This document shows positions 25,107-36,000 of a stretch of DNA of 64,000 nt, piece by piece. Below the pieces are notes generated by a model, which searched no databases, was not told the DNA's origin, and saw only the letters and a program-made list of their open reading frames with translations. Each line of letters starts with the position of its first letter. Position 1 is the first letter of the stretch. This stretch comes from Strigamia acuminata (Eukaryota > Arthropoda > Chilopoda > Geophilomorpha > Linotaeniidae), in contig OX442317.1 in assembly GCA_949358305.1 (NCBI GenBank), forward strand, positions 12,776,186 through 12,840,185. The letters run 5' to 3'. Made by a program: the position numbers and the translations under genes.

Positions 25107-25288
25107 TTGACTTGGCAGACTCAGGACGTCAATGGCCGCTCTCACGTGACTCTCTGGCGTGCGCACTTGATGCCGGCCGCTCACGGAACCAGCCGTACAA
25201 ACGAACCAACTGGCACGCACCAACCCACTTGAATCACTTGCTGAACATCCAAATGACCTCTTTTCCATGCGCGCTGTACACACGTGCA

Positions 25289-25312
25289 CGAAATCCTGGA
25301 ATCACGGCACCA
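25289..25312 (-). promoter_or_regulatory. E1 primer-binding site (tRNA-His-like)
   Basis: The sense strand begins TGGTGCCGTGATTCCAGGAT, 13 nt after the 5' LTR. The first 11 nt match the complement of a tRNA-His 3' end exactly, and CCAGGATT continues the match after a 2-nt insertion. Confidence 0.7.
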
Positions 25313-25325
25313 AAAAACAGCTCCC

Positions 25326-26904
25326 TGTAGCAAACAACCTTGGATCTCACAGGGGAGGACTGGCGAATTGGTCACCAAACTCTGGAAACCGCCCGAGACT
25401 GTATAGTGGTTGATGAAACAAGCTGAAATCCTTTCTCTGAGCCCAAGCCTAACTTGAAGAAGGATTAGGCCTGACTGCATGAAACTAGGCCTAACTGCAT
25501 TTAGATGAAGTGATTGGCAAAACCTCTTTAGCTGCTGGGTAGAAATTCTGTGCTCCCAGGGAGGAGGAGAGCAGGCAAAGCTCTCTACTCACAAGTCATC
25601 CTGTTTATTGAAGTAAAATAAACCCAGGAATAATTTATCCAAAGAAGGAGGAAAAACATCAACTGGCTTTAATACTTAACAACTGATAACAACTGAGTTG
25701 CTTCTTTAGCAACCTACTCTTAACAACTGGTCACCTGATTACAATAAATGTCAGTGACCAAACAATACAGATTTGAATAATAACAATAGTGCCAACAAGG
25801 TTTCCGTATATAGACAACAGATGTCAAACTTAACATAAATAAAGGCAAAACTTAACCTAACACCTTGAAAACAGTATGACCTGTGCAAACAGCACTTCAC
25901 TTAAACTTAACAGATAATTCAAAGGCTAAAACTAACATTAACTGCACTCAAAACACAATGCTGAGCCCAAACCCCAATTGCCACCAAAAGAGGGCGCAAA
26001 GTGTCACAAACCTTAACCCGTAACAACCATACAATAACAAAGGTAAAAGCTTAGATTAACAACCCTTAATATTGGTAATTTATACAAACAATAACTAGTA
26101 AATATTCCCTATGTCCAGGTCTCCTCAAAACCCCAAAAGAAATAATAACAGGGCAACAGTGCAGCACCAAATCCAAGATGGCGACCATGCAACTGCTAAA
26201 ATGACGTGAATGGAGCCAAACAAGGTCGCGAGCGACTCACAGGCCTTCTCAACGATGGATCTGCGTCTTAGAACGGTCAGTACAGCTTTCCCAGTGCTTG
26301 GGCATTGAAACCCGACCAATTCAACTCATTTGCAGGACCCACACGACCACGAGAGGCGTCGCAAGGCGTACGCTCACGCCCGACGCTCGCAAACGCTCAC
26401 AAACGATGTCCAACGCCCATCCAGCGACCCAAGACACCTGTGGACTACCTTAAACACCAATACAAGTTAGTATAAATTAAATCACAAGCAAAATAAGCAC
26501 CAAAAACTACAATTGTGCTTATTTCAGGTTCTTCCCATCTCCCAGTTCACTTGCGCTATGGCGGCCATCTTGCCGATGCACGCCTATCTCCTTCGCAAGT
26601 GAACTGGAAACAGGAGAGAACTTACAAATACTAGAAATAACTCAGAAACGTGAAAAAGACACATAAATTAATTACAAAAGACTAAAAACACAACTTTCAA
26701 ACATTCCAGGTGTGGCAGGCGAAGTGACAACCCTCTTGAACTACCAGGATCGTGACAACAAAGCGGCAAACCAACTGGGCATGTCAGATATGTGTTAAAA
26801 ATCTATCTAAACTTGACAACAAAATTAAAAAGCCTTTTCTTTCTTTCAGAAGATGAACAACGTGAAATCTCCAGATCCTTTTTGTTGCGTTCTTGCTCGC
26901 AACA
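25326..26904 (-). repeat. E1 5' LTR (1579 bp)
   Basis: Direct copy of 9110-10688 with equal length. It ends at gctcgcaaca and is followed at once by the ttgg duplication and satellite. Confidence 0.95.
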
Positions 26905-29900
26905 TTGGAGAATGGACTTTTGATCTCATCACAGTTGACTTAGCACAAACATCACAAGACCAATGTCTCTGAATGTTTTGAAATAGTGTTTAAACCTTAG
27001 TAGAAAGCTTTAATGTAAGTTTTAGCAACATCCAAGCAATAATTTGGGAGAATAGACTTTTGATCTCATCACAGTTGACTTAGCACAAACATCACAAGAC
27101 CAATGTCTCTGAATGTTTTGAAATAGTGTTTAAACCTTAGTAGAAAGCTTTAATGTAAGTTTTAGCAACATCCAAGCAATGATTTGGGAGAATAGACTTT
27201 TGATCTCATCACAGTTGACTTAGCACAAACATCACAAGACCAATGTCTCTGAATGTTCTGAAATAGTGTTTAAACCTTAGTAGAAAGCTTTAATGTAAGT
27301 TTTAGCAACAACCAAGAAATGATTTGGGAAAATAGACTTTTGATCTCATCACAGTTGACTTAGCACAAACACCACAAGACCAATGTCTCTGAATGTTCTG
27401 AAATAGTGTTTAAACTTTAGTAGAAAGCTTTAATGTAAGTTTTAGCAACATCCAAGCAATGATTTGAAAGAATAAACTTTTGATCCCATTTGACATCACA
27501 GTTGACTTAGCACAAACATCACAAGACCAATGTTTCTGAATGTTCTGAAATAGTGTTTAAACCTTAGTAGAAAGCTTCAATGTAAGTTTTAGCAACATCC
27601 AAGCAATAATTTGAAAGAATAAACTTTTGATCTCATTTGACGTCACAGTTGACTTAGCACAAACACCACAAGACCAATGTCTCTGAATGTTTAGAAATAG
27701 TGTTTAAACCTTAGTAGAAGGCTTCAATGTAAGTGTTAGCAACATCCAAGCAATAATTTGAAAGAATAAACTTTTGATCTCATTTGACATCACAGTTGAC
27801 TTAGCACAAACACCACAAACCAATGTCTCTGAATGTTCTGAAATAGTGTTTAAACCTTAGTAGAAGGCTTCAATGTAAGTTTTAGCAACATCCAAGCAAT
27901 GATTTGGGAGAATAGACTTTTGATCTCATCACAGTTGACTTAGCACAAACACCACAAGACCAATGTCTCTGAATGTTTAGAAATAGTGTTTAAACCTTAG
28001 TAGAAGGCTTCAATGTAAGTGTTAGCAACATCCAAGCAGTAATTTGAAAGAATAAACTTTTGATCTCATTTGACATCACAGTTGACTTAGCACAAACACC
28101 ACAAACCAATGTCTCTGAATGTTCTGAAATAGTGTTTAAACCTTAGTAGAAGGCTTCAATGTAAGTTTTAGCAACATCCAAGCAATGATTTGGGAGAATA
28201 GACTTTTGATCTCATCACAGTTGACTTAGCACAAACATCACAAGACCAATGTCTCTGAATGTTTTGAAATAGTGTTTAAACCTTAGTAGAAAGCTTTAAT
28301 GTAAGTTTTAGCAACATCCAAGCAATGATTTGGGAGAATAGACTTTTGATCTCATCACAGTTGACTTAGCACAAACATCACAAGACCAATGTCTCTGAAT
28401 GTTTTGAAATAGTGTTTAAACCTTAGTAGAAAGCTTTAATGTAAGTTTTAGCAACATCCAAGCAATGATTTGGGAGAATAGACTTTTGATCTCATCACAG
28501 TTGACTTAGCACAAACATCACAAGACCAATGTCTCTGAATGTTCTGAAATAGAATTTAAACCTTAGTAGAAGGCTTCAATGTAAGTTTTAGCAACATCCA
28601 AGCAATGATTTGGAAGAATAAACTTTTGATCCCATTTGACATCACAGTTGACTTAGCACAAACATCACAAGACCAATGTTTCTGAATGTTCTGAAATAGT
28701 GTTTAAATCTTAGTAGAAAGCTTCAATGTAAGTTTTAGCAACATCTAAGCAATAATTTGAAAGAATAAACTTTTGATCTCATTTGACGTCACAGTTGACT
28801 TAGCACAAACACCACAAGACCAATGTGTCTGAATGTTCTGAAATAGTGTTTAAACCTTAGTAGAAGGCTTCAATGTAAGTTTTAGCAACATCCAAGCAAT
28901 GATTTTGGAGAATGGACTTTTGATCTCATCACAGTTGACTTAGCACAAACATCACAAGACCAATGTCTCTGAATGTTTTGAAATAGTGTTTAAACCTTAG
29001 TAGAAAGCTTTAATGTAAGTTTTAGCAACATCCAAGCAATAATTTGGGAGAATAGACTTTTGATCTCATCACAGTTGACTTAGCACAAACATCACAAGAC
29101 CAATGTCTCTGAATGTTTTGAAATAGTGTTTAAACCTTAGTAGAAAGCTTTAATGTAAGTTTTAGCAACATCCAAGCAATGATTTGGGAGAATAGACTTT
29201 TGATCTCATCACAGTTGACTTAGCACAAACATCACAAGACCAATGTCTCTGAATGTTCTGAAATAGTGTTTAAACCTTAGTAGAAAGCTTTAATGTAAGT
29301 TTTAGCAACAACCAAGAAATGATTTGGGAAAATAGACTTTTGATCTCATCACAGTTGACTTAGCACAAACACCACAAGACCAATGTCTCTGAATGTTCTG
29401 AAATAGTGTTTAAACTTTAGTAGAAAGCTTTAATGTAAGTTTTAGCAACATCCAAGCAATGATTTGAAAGAATAAACTTTTGATCCCATTTGACATCACA
29501 GTTGACTTAGCACAAACATCACAAGACCAATGTTTCTGAATGTTCTGAAATAGTGTTTAAACCTTAGTAGAAAGCTTCAATGTAAGTTTTAGCAACATCC
29601 AAGCAATAATTTGAAAGAATAAACTTTTGATCTCATTTGACGTCACAGTTGACTTAGCACAAACACCACAAGACCAATGTCTCTGAATGTTTAGAAATAG
29701 TGTTTAAACCTTAGTAGAAGGCTTCAATGTAAGTGTTAGCAACATCCAAGCAATAATTTGAAAGAATAAACTTTTGATCTCATTTGACATCACAGTTGAC
29801 TTAGCACAAACACCACAAACCAATGTCTCTGAATGTTCTGAAATAGTGTTTAAACCTTAGTAGAAGGCTTCAATGTAAGTTTTAGCAACATCCAAGCAAT

Positions 29901-30221
29901 GATTTGGGAGAATAGACTTTTGATCTCATCACAGTTGACTTAGCACAAACACCACAAGACCAATGTCTCTGAATGTTTAGAAATAGTGTTTAAACCTTAG
30001 TAGAAGGCTTCAATGTAAGTGTTAGCAACATCCAAGCAATAATTTGAAAGAATAAACTTTTGATCTCATTTGACATCACAGTTGACTTAGCACAAACACC
30101 ACAAACCAATGTCTCTGAATGTTCTGAAATAGTGTTTAAACCTTAGTAGAAGGCTTCAATGTAAGTTTTAGCAACATCCAAGCAATGATTTAGGAGAATA
30201 GACTTTTGATCTCATCACAGT
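26905..30221. repeat. 140/147-bp tandem satellite array, right block
   Basis: This is the same satellite as the left block, resuming exactly where E1 split a monomer (ttggagaatggac). The rare aatggac variant recurs about 2.0 kb later (near 28912), marking a higher-order unit that also matches the left block near 3830. A subset of 147-bp monomers carries TGACGTCA. The array is cut at cacagt, where the E7 LTR begins. Confidence 0.97.
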
Positions 30222-31177
30222 TGTTTCGAGCAACAGAAAGGAGGAAAGAGAGACCACAACTGCTCGTCAATTTGATAGTAGTTTGATTTTATGTGTTCGA
30301 AAATGTAAAGAAGAGTTACTAATTTCGGTCTTATAATTGTATTATTTATTTAGCAAATATCTAATCTTTTTCTGTTGTAATAGGAATTTTACATGTCTTT
30401 TTTGTGTGCCAATTTTCAGTAAAGACAATGTTTGTTAGGTATTTTATCTCTTAGAATGACAAGGTCAAGGTTTAGGAATTTTTAGTCTTGTTTTCCAATG
30501 TTTTCATGCTATGTTTACCTATTTCTAAGTCTTGTCCTGTTCCCAGTTCAGTTGTGAAGGCGGAATGACGGGTTTGAAGCATCTGAGTTGCTTTAAAGGT
30601 GCATTAGAAAAGAAGGAATTGTTAATTTTGTAATGGATTGCAATTAATGCATTTTTACAGTGTATTTGACTTGCTTTAGATGCGTTATTTGCATGTTTAG
30701 TTAAGTTTATTCCTATTCTATTTGTTATAATTCTTTCCAATGATTTCTGTTAATTTTAGTTGATTTTATCTCTATTATGAGGCACAATGCAAGCTTTAAC
30801 TTATGTTATTTATGAATTTAGTCACTAGGTGCCTCATGAATTTGTTGTTGCTATAGAATTGTTGTTGTTATGAAGTTGTTACACTCTTGTTATGAAGAAT
30901 TAGATGTAGTTAAGTTGAATTTGCCTCCATGTTAATGTTTTGAAATGATTAAAAGCATTATCTGGATTTTTCTACACAAAGCTTTATTTTATTCAACATC
31001 CAACATGTGTGAGTAAGGAGATTTAACCCCAAACTCCCTGGAGCAGCTCCCCACAAGATCCAGTGCAGAAACTCAAGTCAACTCATTTCTTCCCTCAGTA
31101 TAGGCCTATGGGAAATTTGCCAAGAATCCCCCATCGCGTTACAACTCGTCGCATCACGGCAGTGGCGAGTTGCAACA
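30222..31177 (+). repeat. E7 5' LTR (956 bp)
   Basis: The boundaries are inferred from the satellite break on the left, the TG…CA ends (TGTTTCGAGCAACA to GAGTTGCAACA) and the primer site 4 nt beyond the right end. The second LTR lies outside the window. The start can fold as TGTT/AACA. A decayed part of the E1 LTR inverted repeat is near 30541. Confidence 0.75.
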
Positions 31178-31181
31178 TTTT

Positions 31182-31204
31182 TGGTACCGTGACCCAAGGA
31201 TTTT
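31182..31204 (+). promoter_or_regulatory. E7 primer-binding site (tRNA-His-like)
   Basis: The site begins TGGTACCGTGACCCAAGGAT, 4 nt after the LTR. It differs from the canonical tRNA-His complement at base 5 (A for G), as E3 does, and has a degenerate 3' half. Confidence 0.65.
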
Positions 31205-31603
31205 GTTGTTGCCAACCAGGATTTTCGTCCAGTTCTTCCAGTGGATTTCAGTGCACGTCATTGCATTTTTAGCCAGGTGTGTGACGTCGATTTCACGGTG
31301 ATTTGCGTGTGTGTTCCCGACTTCACAGTGAGGCAGTGTGTGGCATCTAGTTCGCAGTAAGCAGTGTGTGGTGCCGATTTTCGTGGTGTGAAGTGTGTGA
31401 CAACACGTTTTTCGATTTTTCTCTACTGGATTATTGTCGCCATTTGCGACAGAAGTGTGTTTGTGCTGTGTCATCCTTCGCAGTCGTCAGGGAGTTGATT
31501 CGTCAGTGGATTTTATGTCAAGTGTAACGAGTTCGGAGTCCTTCTACTGTGGCGGTCAACATAAGGAGACAAGCAAGCGATTTCCTGGTCAACAATTTGA
31601 GAA

Positions 31604-31615
31604 ACACAACGCAAT
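31604..31615 (+). promoter_or_regulatory. Putative second tRNA-His contact site in E7
   Basis: ACACAACGCAAT occurs about 422 nt after the primer site. It is the same 12-mer as in E1, E3, E4 and E5. Confidence 0.5.
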
Positions 31616-31807
31616 GTCAATCTTCAAGTTCATCTGCAGCTGAAAAAAGAACAAGATTAATTTTAATTCAATTGCTGTTAGAATTTAAGAATTATATTTA
31701 TTTAAATTAATTCTTTATCTGATTTTTCAAGGAAGTTTCTGCCAATTTCGAGCTGTGTTTGGGGAGTTTAAAAAGGGGTTTTTTATGTCAATAATTTTAA
31801 ATATCAA

Positions 31808-31995
31808 GTTATTATCTCTTAAGTGCGGAGCTATTGTATATGATAGCTAATTATCTCTTTTGTGCAGCGCTATTATAAACTATAGCTATTATCTCTTTGT
31901 GCGGGGTTATTGTAAAATATAACTATTTATCTCTTTTGTGCAGTGATATTGTAAAAGATAACTAATTTATCTCGGTTGTGCGGTTAGATATTAAT
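31808..31995 (+). repeat. Leader minisatellite in E7, about 47-50-bp units
   Basis: Four to five diverged units each contain ttatctcttttgtgcag or a close variant, then an AT-rich tail. It may be RNA structure or simple expansion. Confidence 0.75.
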
Positions 31996-32309
31996 TATTA
32001 ATTTCGAACTAAGTGCATTTTGGGGGAATTATCAAGATATTTATGCGGATAAGTCAATTTGTGCGGTCAATAATTCCGTCCCAGTGTATTACGTATAGTG
32101 TGTTAAGTCAATTTGTCTGTGGCATTTCGGAGTTGAGTTTAGCATTTTATTTCGAGGTCGTTTTTCATTTGCACACCGCATTTGAATTAACGTTAAGCAA
32201 GTATAAGTAAGAGTCTGTGAAGTTCGGAGAATATTCGTGGGGATTTAATTAGCAGTGATTGAGTTGTTGAATAGAATTTTTATTCTCATTCTCTCTTTCT
32301 CGAGAATAA

Positions 32310-32572
32310 ATGGCAACTGCAGCTGGTTTGACCGCGGAAGCAGCGGAAGAGAAAGAAACACAATGGCAAGCCAAGGCCCAAGGAGCAGAGGATCTGCTCT
32401 CGACATCTGCAAACGTTCTCGACGGGGGTGAGCTTGAAGCTCTCCACGCAACAATAGATGCGCAGTTGAGTGACCTTATTGATGAGCTCGCTGTCTTTAA
32501 AGACAAGATAGAACGTTCAGATTACCTGCTTAGTTTGAGACGTCTCGAAGACATTAGGACTAAGGTCAATCT
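32310..32572 (+). pseudogene. E7 Gag N-terminus, split by the copia element
   Basis: The frame opens at ATG 32310 and encodes 87 residues before copia enters. It is BEL Gag-like: a Trp-containing acidic segment and the GGELEAL motif line up with GELEAL in E2 and E4, followed by a predicted helical, charged stretch. The frame is exactly continuous with 39565 once copia and one aatct copy are discounted, so it was one ORF before the insertion. As it stands the ORF is interrupted. Readthrough into the copia LTR would add about 37 unrelated residues before a stop. Confidence 0.88.
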
Positions 32573-33050
32573 TGTGGGGTTATTCCCGGCAATTCTGCAA
32601 ACGAAATCAAAAGAAACATCAGTTGAAACGGTGCGCGAAACCGACATGCGTGCGCCATCTTTAATTCGTGAGAATATCAGGTGATACACGGTTAGAGGCT
32701 ATTTGCACTCTCTAACAACATAGGATAAATCATTGTCAAGTTTCCAATGATTTGTCCTTTACAATCGCAAGTAAAAAACACCGACATTAATAATCGATAA
32801 ACCAAGGAAAAAGGATAAAACACAAATCGCTTTTTCAAGCAGACGACATCAGGGACGTGTGCTGTAAAGGAGAGAATATTCAACCGCGGTACATAACAAG
32901 CATTGATAAAAATCATTATCGGTTGAACACTGGATCGGGACATTAATTTACAACACACTTGTTACACATACTCGGAAATTGTGTAACCAATAAATCACGT
33001 AACACAGGAACAAATATTTAAGCACTTCAAAATGGGTTTGCAACCCAACA
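32573..33050 (-). repeat. Copia 3' LTR (478 bp)
   Basis: Direct copy of 39082-39559. The small minus-strand frame inside it is present in both LTRs and is not a gene. Confidence 0.95.
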
Positions 33051-33061
33051 AATCCCCCTTT
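33051..33061 (-). promoter_or_regulatory. Copia polypurine tract
   Basis: The sense strand reads AAAGGGGGATT immediately upstream of the 3' LTR, the normal place for the plus-strand primer. The BEL-like elements in this window lack such a tract. Confidence 0.85.
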
Positions 33062-33068
33062 GCTTAAA

Positions 33069-36000
33069 CTATTTGTCCATAACAAAAATGTGTTCGCAAA
33101 GAGTGTTTAACCTTGGTTTCGCTAACCATTTGGTTAAAATATCTGCCACGTTCAGAACCCCGGCAATGTGTCTAATAGAAAACGTTCCTTTTTCGAACCA
33201 GTCACGGACGAAATGCAGTTTGACATCTATATGTTTATTAGCGCGGTTTTCTATTCTATTTTTCGTATACTGAATCGCCGGCATACTGTCGGCATATACG
33301 CACGGGGTTGCGCGTTCGACACAAAACATAATGTCTGCGTCGTACAGTCGGTGAAGCCATATAATATCCTTCACCCCATCGACCACGGCCAGAAATTCAC
33401 TCTCCATGATCGACAGGGAGGTCATTGTCTGCTTATGGCAGTTCCATGAGATTGGAACCCCCCCTAGGTACACTATATGGCCCCCAAAGCTTCTTCTCTT
33501 GTCTTGGTCTAGGGCGAAAGACGCGTCAGTGTAGACAGTAAGGGAATCATTCCTACAATTCGATAAATCGATGGCATAGTTTGGTGTGTTCCCTAAATAT
33601 CGCAATACCTGCATCAGCATTCCAACATGACGCGCCGAATGTTTTTCATTGTATTGCGAGAGGACTATAACCGAAAAGAGGATATCAGGCCTAGTCCTGC
33701 TCGCAATAAAAAGGAGACTCCCGACCAAGTTCCTGTACGGAAATACCGTGTTCACCCGTTCACCCTCTTTAACTTGCTGGATCATTGTGCCAGGGGTCAC
33801 TGGCACTCGCACACGGTGACACGGATCCACTCCATACATCTTACACAGCTTTTCTATGTACTTTCTCTGGTGAATACGGATTCGCCCCCCGGATCTGTCG
33901 AATTCGATGCCCAACAATAGGGTCACCGGACCCAAATCAACAATGTCGAAGAAACCGCGAATCCATTTCAGGACGCATTTTTCGACGTAATCGTCTCTTG
34001 AAAAGAGTACGATATCGTCGACGTAGAAAATGATTACTGCTTCGTTGTCCAGAGAATAGACACAGTTCAGTCCTAGCATTGGCTCAAATCCCAATTGGAG
34101 CAGACAATCGTGGAGCGCTTGGTACCACATTCGTCCGCTCTGATGAAGGCCATATAAGGCCTTCAGCAGCATCCAACACTTATGTCGGTTTTTCGCTGTC
34201 CTGTAACCCTTGGGGACTTCACAATATTGCACTGTATCGAGGTCGCCATAGAGGTAGGCGGCCTTAATATCGATGTGCACGTCACGCCAGCCCTTAAGCA
34301 CTACCAGAGTGCAGAAGAACACGATAACGAGGACGAAATTGACAACGGGGGAAAATACCTCCGTAAAGTCAATTCCAGGCCTCTGTTTAAACCCTTGGGC
34401 CACCAATCGGGCCCGGTAGCGTTGAATTGCTCCGGTGTGATCGCGTTTCATCTTATATATCCATTTTGTCCCCAAAAGCTGTACGTCTTTAGGCTTGTCA
34501 ATTTCACGATAGACTTCTCGTTCATCAAAAATGTCAATCTCGTCCTTCATCGCCCCTTCCCAGTAGGGTTTGTTAATGCCCTCGATCGCCTCCTCGTAGG
34601 TGTCGGGCTCAATTGCACAAAACCCCGCAAAAGGTAAGGGTTCCTCCCCTTCTAACGTTTTGAAGTCGAAAAGGTTCGGATCGTATGCGTAACCTTCTCC
34701 ATCGCACCACCGTGCAACATCAGTTCGACTTCTAAGTTTGTCATCATTGGGCGAGAAATAAACAACGTCAACTTTTCCAGCCGTTGCCCCGGCTTTCCGG
34801 ACAGACTGGATTCTCCTCCATTTCGTCATATCCAGCGGCAATAACATTGGGTCTGGGGTTTCTTTCTCTTTCACCTTTCCCTTTTTACCCGAACCACGAC
34901 GAGTTTGTACCCCAGGAGGGGGTGCCAGATCTGGATCCTCATCGTCGTCAGGATAAACGTTTAAGAAATTTTCATCATCCCCCTTCGCCCCACCAATTTC
35001 TTCAACTGGATTATCTCCATCAATACCCTGCGCCCCACCAATTTCCTCATCATCCCCAATAGGATCAACTCCAATTGCAGGCAACTCAATTGTCCGCTGC
35101 ACATTTGGTCTCAAAGCAGGTCCTGGGGTTCTAGGTGGAATAGGGGGCGGAATGGGCGGTGGGATAGGAGGTGGCATAAAGGGTGGTGGCTGTCCAACAG
35201 GGACAACGGAATCATCGTCATCTTCCTCGGTGTCGGAGGAAGAGTAGCCAAAACTCTTAAATTCTTCGGATCCCCCTTGAGGTTGTCGAACTGGAGTCTG
35301 TAATCTCTTCCCAATCTCGTACCAATACGAGTCCTCGAAGATCCGCACGTGTTTTGACGCAAAAACTTGATTTGTTTTAGGGTCCCAGATCCTATAGCCC
35401 CTAGTGGAGATGGCATAGCCAACCAATGCTCCTGCCCATGCCCTACCCTCCAATTTGCTTTTGCGAGTCTGGGATGGAACATGAACAAAAGTCTTCGACC
35501 CAATGCATTTAATGTGTCGTAAAGATAGTTTCTTATTGAAAAATATCGAGTAAGGTGTTTTGCCTTCAATCCCCTGGTGAGGAAACCTATTCTTTAAGTA
35601 GACGATAGAAGTCGCCAATTCAGCCCAAAGGGGATAGGGGAAACTGTTCTCGAGCATCAAAGCCCTCACCCCGCTAATAATTGTACGGTTGGCCCTTTCA
35701 GCCACGGAATTCATTTCCGGAGAATATGCATTTGTTCGAATGCATTTTAATCCTATCTTGGAAGCGTAAGTGTCCCAATCCCGAGAAATAAATTCCCCGC
35801 CATTATCAGTCTTAATACATTTGACTTTCTTAGAAGTCGTTCTTTCCACTTCAGTTAGCCATCGTTTGAAATGACCCAAAACCTCCCCTTTGGTTTTCAT
35901 CATAATTATCCACATATACCGTGAATAGTCGTCCACGAGAATAAAATAGTAATTAGCCCCACCTAAGGAAGGACCCTGTGATTTCCCCCAGACATCCATG

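Larger units (their letters stand above)
20700..25325 (-). other. E1 internal region, 5' part (non-coding)
   Basis: This is about 4.6 kb of E1 sense-strand leader and body. It contains the primer site, the anticodon-complement motif and two minisatellite blocks. The 130-aa (24897-25289) and 90-aa (24571-24843) minus-strand frames also persist in E3 (43327-43719 and 43773-44045), but they match no family I recognise and E3 is too close a copy for conservation to mean much. No gag or pol remnant was found. It provides the unoccupied sites for the E4 and E5 insertions seen in E3. Confidence 0.75.
9110..26904 (-). mobile_element. E1: non-autonomous LTR retrotransposon (BEL-like cis signals), containing nested E2
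   Basis: Two 1579-bp direct LTRs (9110-10688 and 25326-26904) flank an internal region that totals about 5.5 kb once nested E2 is removed. The LTRs end TG…CA, and the insertion duplicated ttgg (9106-9109 and 26905-26908). The uninterrupted satellite monomer reads gattttggagaatgg, which confirms both boundaries. The primer site next to the right LTR sets the orientation as minus. The internal part has no gag or pol homology and no long ORF. It therefore resembles a LARD-type element that needs enzymes from elsewhere. E3 at 41714 is a second copy, nearly identical except for small indels, so the family was recently active. Confidence 0.93.
31178..32309 (+). other. E7 5' leader (1.13 kb)
   Basis: This untranslated leader holds the primer site, the anticodon-complement 12-mer (31604-31615), repeated gcagtgtgtgg motifs at about 31330-31380 and a minisatellite (31808-31995). 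No coding sequence is recognised before the gag ATG. Confidence 0.7.

Noticed and set aside
24571-25289. 130-aa and 90-aa frames near the E1 5' end as a possible Gag or captured protein
   Set aside because: There are no zinc knuckle or Gag motifs. The larger frame runs through the leader just after the primer site, and E1/E3 are too similar for their shared frames to be evidence of selection.
26905-30221. CENP-B-box in the satellite
   Set aside because: The monomer is nearly free of CpG, and no TTCG…CGGG pattern was found.
32692-32958. 88-aa frame in both copia LTRs
   Set aside because: It is duplicated only because the LTRs are duplicated, and shows no family resemblance.
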